Under the pieces are notes generated by a model, which did no database searches, was not told the origin of the DNA, and saw nothing but the letters and a program-made list of their open reading frames with translations. Source: Membranipora membranacea (taxonomy: Eukaryota; Bryozoa; Gymnolaemata; Cheilostomatida; Membraniporidae). Taken from it: a stretch of DNA of 64,000 nucleotides. Of this stretch, positions 58,901 to 64,000 are shown piece by piece. Position 1 is the stretch's first letter, and every line of letters begins with the position of its first letter. The position numbers and the translations under genes are program-made. The DNA lies in contig OU612072.1 in the NCBI GenBank assembly GCA_914767715.1, positions 1,736,001-1,800,000 on the forward strand, written 5' to 3'.

Positions 58901-61900
58901 TAGATAACTTACCTTTAGTTTATTAGATACATTATCAGTAGTAGATAACTTACCTTTAGTTTATTAGGTACGTTATCGGTAGAAGATAACTTACCATTAG
59001 TTTATTAGGTACATTATCAGTAGTTGATAACTTACCCTTAGTTTATTAGGTACGTTATCAGTAGTAGATAACTTACCATTAGTTTATTAGGTACATTATC
59101 GGTAGTGGATAACTTACCTTTAGTTTATTAGGTACGTTATCAGTAGTAGATAACTTACCCTTAGTTTATTAGGTACATTATCGGTAGTAGATAACTTACC
59201 CTTAGTTTATTAGGTACGTTATCAGTAGTAGATAACTTACCATTAGTTTATTAGATACATTATCAGTAGTAGATAACTTACCTTTAGTTTATTAGGTACA
59301 TTATCAGTAGTAGATGACTTACCATTAGTTTATTAGGTACGTTATCAGTAGTAGATAACTTACCATTAGTTTATTAGGTACATTATCGGTAGTGGATAAC
59401 TTACCTTTAGTTTATTAGGTACGTTATCAGTAGTAGATAACTTACCCTAAGTTTATTAGGTACATTATCGGTAGTAGATAACTTACCTTTAGTTTATTAG
59501 GTACATTATCAGTCGTAGATAACTTACCTTTAGTTTATTAGGTACATTATCAGTAGTAGATAACTTACCATTAGTTTATTAGGTACATTATCGGTAGTGG
59601 ATAACTTACCTTTAGTTTATTAGGTACGTTATCAGTAGTAGATAACTTACCCTTAGTTTATTAGGTACATTATCAGTAGTAGATAACTTACCTTTAGTTT
59701 ATTAGGTACATTATCAGTAGTAGATGACTTACCATTAGTTTATTAGGTACGTTATCAGTAGTAGATAACTTACCTTTAGTTTATTAGGTACATTATCAGT
59801 AGTAGATAACTTACCTTTAGTTTATTAGGTACATTATCAGTAGTAGATCACTTACCATTAGTTTATTAGGTACATTATCAGTAGTAGATCACTTACCATT
59901 AGTTTATTAGGTACGTTATCAGTAGTAGATGACTTACCCTTAGTTTATTAGGTACGTTATCGGTAGTAGATAACTTACCATTAGTTTATTAGGTACGTTA
60001 TCGGTAGTAGATGACTTACCCTTAGTTTATTAGGTACGTTATCAGTAGTAGATAACTTACCATTAGTTTATTAGGAATTTATCGGTAGTAGATGACTTAC
60101 CCTTAGTTTATTAGGTACGTTATCGGTAGTAGATGACTTACCCTTAGTTTATTAGGTACATTATCAGTAGTAGATAACTTACCATTAGTTTATTAGGTAC
60201 GTTATCGGTAGTAGATGACTTACCCTTAGTTTATTAGGTACGTTATCGGTAGTTGTATGGATCAGGGTCTGGTCTAAATCTACTAACAGTACCAATTTCT
60301 TACTCTTTCTAAGTCTCAGCTCATCTTCCTTACCAATCTCCTGAGCATGCTACAAAAATAAGTGAAACAAGTAAGGAATAAAATCATAAATCATTGATCA
60401 ATTGATAGGATAATACCTATATTACATGCATATGATAAGAAATATGGAATATGAATTGCTCTATCAATTGTATCTCATTTTGATAAGTTCTTTGCCTTCC
60501 TGTAACACAGTACAAGTAAGTGCATTATTGTCTGTGTTCAATTATTTTAACAACCATTTTTAAAGTGAGTTGTCAAATAGTGGATGTCTGCTCTAGAACC
60601 ATGATTAGTCAATGGGTACACAACTCCCAATTCTCATTAACAGTGACACAATGTGATTAGGGTTGGTGGTGACGGATGGGGTGCTAAGTCCAAAGTAATG
60701 ATGATACTAAAACCCAAATGACTTGCTTTACTCTATAACAGCCAAGATGGTCATCGCTGACAGGGGCGATAAATGTTCCTCAGGGTTGCAGTAGAGAATT
60801 AGATTTAGTAGCCTAGATAGATGGATGGAATTTTCAAATAAATCTTTAGCATTAGTGTACACTATTCACATTTGTTAATATTGCCTATTAGAAAAAAAAA
60901 CTAAACAATAAATGTTTGCTGTCTGGTATGCAGCTGAATGATTATATGATAACAGTGACCTGGGAGCGAGGGCTCATCACAGAAGTTAATATTTAGGAAG
61001 CTTATATATCAGGGAGTAAAGTAGAGATTTACCTTATCTGTGACCATGAGTTCAGGAACACTGTGTACCATGGATACATTAGCTTTCTTATTAGCAGCAG
61101 GCTTCTTCTTAGCAGGAGCAGACGATTTGCTCGGAATCTGTAACTTCTCATGTGTCTCATCCTGATTACTAAATTATCAGAAAGAAGAAACAGATAATGG
61201 ATATTTAAATTTTCTTCTTACAACTACTCACAATCAGAGATTGGCTTGTATTCCGACTTAACTTTACTTGTGCCACCCAATCTTCAACAAGATTCAACTA
61301 TACCACTTTCAGGTTTGACAGCTATCCTTTTGATTCTCATTTTCAGTGGTTCCCTTGACAAAAGGGCTTAGATGCATTGCGGGCTCCATTGATGGCTCAA
61401 TTTTAAAAATTGATCCGAATGTTGTTCAATAGACAGTTTTCTGTGCTATGATTTAGGCCTCAATTCGGAGTTGTCCTCTCTCCAGTTTGGTACTTTTAAC
61501 CCACGCCGCATAGGAAAAACGTGCTGAAAAGAGGGTTATCTTGATAACCGCTTATAATAGGATAAAAATTATTTTTGATTCAGAATCTGCAGCATTGAAA
61601 ACTGATAAGGACATAGTTTGGGAAATAATTTTAGTATTTGGATAGTCAATTATAGCATTTTCTGTCAGTTTTGCGGACAATTTGGCAGAATTTTGCATGA
61701 GTTTTGTCACTAAAATTAAGATTTATCAACATTCGAAGCCTCCAATGATTTGGACACTCTGTCTCAGGGTCTTCAATGGTGCAGACTCTGAATCAAAACT
61801 CATTTTTATCCTAACATAACCGGTTTTCAAGATAACCCTCTTTCAGCAGGTTTTTCCTATGCGGCGTGGGTTAAAAGTACCAAACTGGAGAGAGGACAAC

Positions 61901-62911
61901 TCCAAATTGAGGGATAAATAAGAGCTCAGAAAACTGTCTATTATTGAAAGATAGGTCTAGAGACAAAATACATTTCTTATGCTTTACCCTAAATGGTCCT
62001 AAATTCATTTTACTCCACACATCTGACCTACCTTTCATCACGTAGATCTTTTCCACATTCCGCACACAAATCCTTGATGACTATGTTATGACTGCAGCCT
62101 GCTAGTTTCAGTAGTTGTTGACTGAAAAGTGAGACCAAATGAGATCGGTTAAACCAGGATAACTTTTGGATATAAATGAAGTTTAAATGCCAAGAAGAAA
62201 TGTTTTCATGTTGCTATTGCTAATAACTAACTACTAAGGATTTTTACCATACTTCTTGACAATCCCATCCGGGCACCCACCAATATTGGCTTGGGTGAAA
62301 TGGACAAGCAGCGCAACAAACCATGTCTCCTTCGCTGTGATTCCTATCAAAGTTGCACAACAGATCTTAACATCCATGACGAGCGTGCCCTTATAGTGTA
62401 GCAGTTGTAACATGTAACCATAGGAGTGGACTGGTTTAAGACTTGTGATCTGCCTCTGCCTCTTTGATGAAAAGACTTGCCGGACAAGGGTATAGGACGC
62501 CGCTCGAGTACCATGGGTCCGAGTAGCTCTACTCTAGAGGGGACAGCCTTCTCCACAATGAAGGCTTAGACTTACTCGTGGTTACTGGATCAGTTTTTTT
62601 ACGGCAGCGTGGCTTTGCATTTGCATAGTAGCAGCACACAAAATAAAAGTCTTGTGTTTTCTATACAGTCTGCATGACATTGTGCATATTGCAACGCCAT
62701 CAGTTAACCACCTGGTAATGACAGTTCTATTTGAAATCGGTCGCGGAGTAGTATAGTGGTTATATCAAGGAGTAACAGACAGGGTGTTACTCGTTGGTTA
62801 TATGATCTATGACACGGACCGATTACCAATAGACGAGCCCGAAACATCGCTGGAACCTTCACCAGATGAAGCGATTAGTCTTCAAGTATCAAGTAAGTAT
62901 AAAGTCAACAG

Positions 62912-62942
<31 letters not shown>

Positions 62943-63374
62943 CATAGGTATTGGTTTTATTATACAAATAATGAAATATATGTTGATTTTTGATATGATA
63001 CAACCTGGCCAAGACTTGACCAGGCACTCCAACCACTGATTATGCACAAAGTGAAGAAGACCTGTGGTGAAAACATAATGAATGATGAGGCTAGGATAGA
63101 ACATGTTGTAAGGGGTACTTACTTTCAAGTATCAGTTTCTTACATTACTACTACAAACTTACTTTGGTTGGACAGCATCTCCCTGGTTCTTGTACACATC
63201 TACAACACTTCCTACTTGCTGTGACTTAAGCTTCTTGACCTCTGAATCCCCCTGAACTTTGTACAGCATCAACACAGAACCAGGGTCTACTTTACTTCCT
63301 TTCCTGACCTTCCATTTTACAATTTCTATAACAGTGTCTGTTGGAGAAGACAGAACTTTTGTGGGGGCTGACAT
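49923..63374 (-). CDS. CTDP1: FCP1/CTDP1, RNA polymerase II CTD phosphatase
   Basis: Dephosphorylates the RNA polymerase II C-terminal domain in the nucleus so the enzyme can be recycled. Exons, 5' to 3': 63374-63163, 62121-62032, 61168-61033, 60349-60224, 56836-56722, 56321-56201, 55667-55558, 55271-54511, 54327-54169, 53676-53523, 52620-52442, 52206-52047, 51839-51663, 51315-51125, 50006-49923. They total 2775 nt, or 924 residues (human 961). Biotinyl/lipoyl-like N-terminus, then GCSHNIVIKDLCAECGKDL (about 78-96). Catalytic DLDQT at 170-174. FCPH domain through SHRILSRDEFLDP and IIDDREDVWNYSPNLIPV (to about 300). A 250-residue Ser/Asp/Glu-rich linker in one exon. BRCT at about 610-700 (GCVLAFSGLFP, VHPDWLWVSWYN). 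The acidic C-terminus DSDDDEIAAALDRAFN is the conserved TFIIF-binding tail. Intron 4 carries the 3.1-kb splice-donor array. Confidence 0.96.
50500..50790. repeat. Degenerate repeats, about 130-bp period
   Basis: Three diverged copies of a segment with AAGTAGAATTTGTTTTTGAT, then CCTGGATTATCATCTTGGAT and CCTTGAAATGGTATTAAGATT, in the last FCP1 intron. Confidence 0.75.
50883..51124. repeat. Minisatellite, 32-bp unit, starting at a splice donor
   Basis: About 8 copies. In the gene's (minus) sense the unit begins GTAAGTC, then AATAGTACATCTAATACTAG. The first unit begins exactly at the donor of FCP1 exon 14 (51125/51124), so every copy repeats a GTAAGT-type motif. Confidence 0.92.
53116..53445. 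mobile_element. hAT-type MITE, 330 bp
   Basis: 5' end CAGGGGTGCCCAACC; the 3' end read inward is CAGGGCTGCCCAAAG. These are hAT-superfamily-style ends. The flanks GACTAGAG (53108-53115) and GACTTGAG (53446-53453) form an 8-bp target duplication with one mismatch, as expected for hAT. No transposase frame. It lies in FCP1 intron 10. Confidence 0.82.
53760..53965 (-). mobile_element. tRNA-derived SINE
   Basis: On the minus strand from about 53965: A-box TGGCTTAGTTGG, then B-box GGTTCAAATCC inside a perfect T-arm (GTGGG/CCCAC, 7-base loop). The anticodon arm is not canonical, so this is not a working tRNA. About 135 bp of unrelated body follows (AGTGTGGGCGGCC on the plus strand). The 3' limit is uncertain. 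It lies in FCP1 intron 9. Confidence 0.72.
57100..60255 (-). repeat. About 77-copy, 41-bp minisatellite carrying an exon end and 5' splice site
   Basis: In the FCP1 sense the unit contains the last coding bases of exon 4 (GATAACGTACCTAATAAACT, then AAAG) directly followed by GTAAGTTATC and CTACTACT. The exon-proximal copy (donor at 60224/60223, ending CTAAGG then GTAAGT) is the true end of the catalytic DLDQT exon. All others lie in intron 4. Variants are single substitutions (ACGT/ACAT, AAAG/AATG/AAGG), and the donor GT looks conserved throughout, once as GTGAGT near 58049. Because 41 is not a multiple of three, using any further copy runs into TAA within one unit, so only the first donor is productive. 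Confidence 0.95.
61430..61940. mobile_element. Long-armed MITE, copy 2
   Basis: Same termini (TAGACAGTTTTCTG / CAGAAAACTGTCTA) and the same inverted arms as 19524-20008, with a slightly longer middle. It lies in FCP1 intron 2. It shows at least two dispersed copies within 42 kb. Confidence 0.88.
62740..62850 (+). other. tRNA-like A-box sequence interrupted by a micro-hairpin
   Basis: GTAGTATAGTGGTTAT resembles a tRNA D-arm/A-box, and GGACCGATTACC near 62816 is a poor B-box. It may be an old SINE head. The hairpin at 62766 is inserted just after the A-box. From 62812 an acidic open stretch (PIDEPETSLEPSPDEAISL) runs to a GTAAGT at 62893, but no partner exon was found. Confidence 0.3.
62766..62796. 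mobile_element. Micro-hairpin with perfect 7-bp target duplication
   Basis: Arms CAAGGAGTAAC and GTTACTCGTTG (one mismatch) around AGACAGGGT. It is flanked by GTTATAT at 62759-62765 and 62797-62803. It is nearly identical in its arms to the hairpin at 11662, 51 kb away. Confidence 0.8.
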
Positions 63375-64000
63375 GTTGGATACAGGTCAACAGGTCATAT
63401 TTTTCACACTATCCAATCAAATTGCAGGAAGCTAGGGATAAAATTATATATGGCGGTATCGAATTGTTACTACTTGATCGCCACTTCACTGCACCGGAAC
63501 AGTAAATTATTTTGTCGATTTTTACTTTTACTGGGAGTTACATTCTCTCCGGGACAGAGTAGACAACTCGATATAATAGATAATTGATTACCTCAGGAGG
63601 CAGGAAATGTACAGGCTCTCTGCACCTTATCATGGCATACATGCCAAGTCTCCCTATTTAGGTGGGACCCTCCAGATTTCCACACCTACTTCTGCCCACT
63701 TCCCACTTTTTGTAATTCTCACTCTTTCCTCCAGATTTTGGACAAACAGCCATAACACAATATTTTAGTAAGTTATTAAGTGAGGGTATATAAGTCCCAG
63801 GGGCCCATGTGTTGATGGTAAGTGTTAAAGTGTATTTCACCTCAATTTGATCTTTTAGTACAGTACAAAGTACAAACATGAATTTATTTGGGATAAAAAA
63901 ATGCTTTCGGAGCATCAGTGGCCGGGGCGTCATCCTGGGCCCCATTTGGGGCTCACACGCCCCCAAGCCCTCAGGTGGATCACTCGGGTGCTTTCCAACC
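63375..64000. promoter_or_regulatory. FCP1 upstream region
   Basis: Presumed promoter and 5' UTR of FCP1, running to the window edge. No convincing exon on either strand. The 102-codon minus-strand frame at 63658-63966 has no recognisable content. Confidence 0.35.

Noticed and set aside
57100-60255. CRISPR-like array
   Set aside because: Units are directly tandem with no spacers, the host is an animal, and the unit derives from an FCP1 exon/intron boundary.

Overview
The window is nuclear DNA from an intron-rich animal. It is AT-rich, and its genes are split into many short GT-AG exons with introns of roughly 60 bp to several kb. The proteins it encodes are typical metazoan families. An early-branching animal such as a sponge would fit the compact genes, short introns and many minisatellites, but that placement is inference. 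There is no prokaryotic, viral or organellar signal. Genes were assembled exon by exon, using splice sites, codon phase and family similarity recognised by eye. Six of the models close with exact reading-frame arithmetic.

Layout: (1) 1662-13815 (+), an EML microtubule-associated protein with a HELP motif and WD40 repeats, lacking its first exon(s). (2) 14680-16445 (-), a small JTB membrane protein, convergent with EML. (3) 17544-23154 (+), SPATA6, divergent from JTB. (4) 24581-30097 (+), a TRIM-type RING/B-box/coiled-coil protein. (5) 30750-33253 (-), a HEPN-like, coiled-coil and C-terminal membrane-anchor gene interrupted by an in-frame TAA. (6) 33680-36829 (-), a putative DNA-binding protein resembling the CARF/ALS2CR8 domain. 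(7) 39296-46643 (-), a PLP-dependent phospho-lyase (ETNPPL/PHYKPL type). (8) 49923-63374 (-), FCP1/CTDP1, the RNA polymerase II CTD phosphatase. The genes share no obvious pathway. They look like an ordinary stretch of housekeeping and cilium/sperm genes with one probably decaying gene.

The unusual material is in the introns and spacers. First, there is a family of very small perfect hairpins (22-33 bp, termini mostly CA...TG). Five are flanked by perfect 7-bp direct repeats and several more by near-perfect ones, which is the signature of insertion. Second, about 77 tandem copies of a 41-bp unit in FCP1 have amplified an exon end together with its 5' splice site. A second FCP1 array starts exactly at another splice donor, and most intronic arrays here lie within about 60 nt of a donor. 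Other repeats are a 1.2-kb nested palindrome in EML, two copies of one long-armed MITE (in SPATA6 and FCP1), a hAT-type MITE with an 8-bp duplication, a tRNA-headed SINE and a sequence starting with the 5' end of U2 snRNA.
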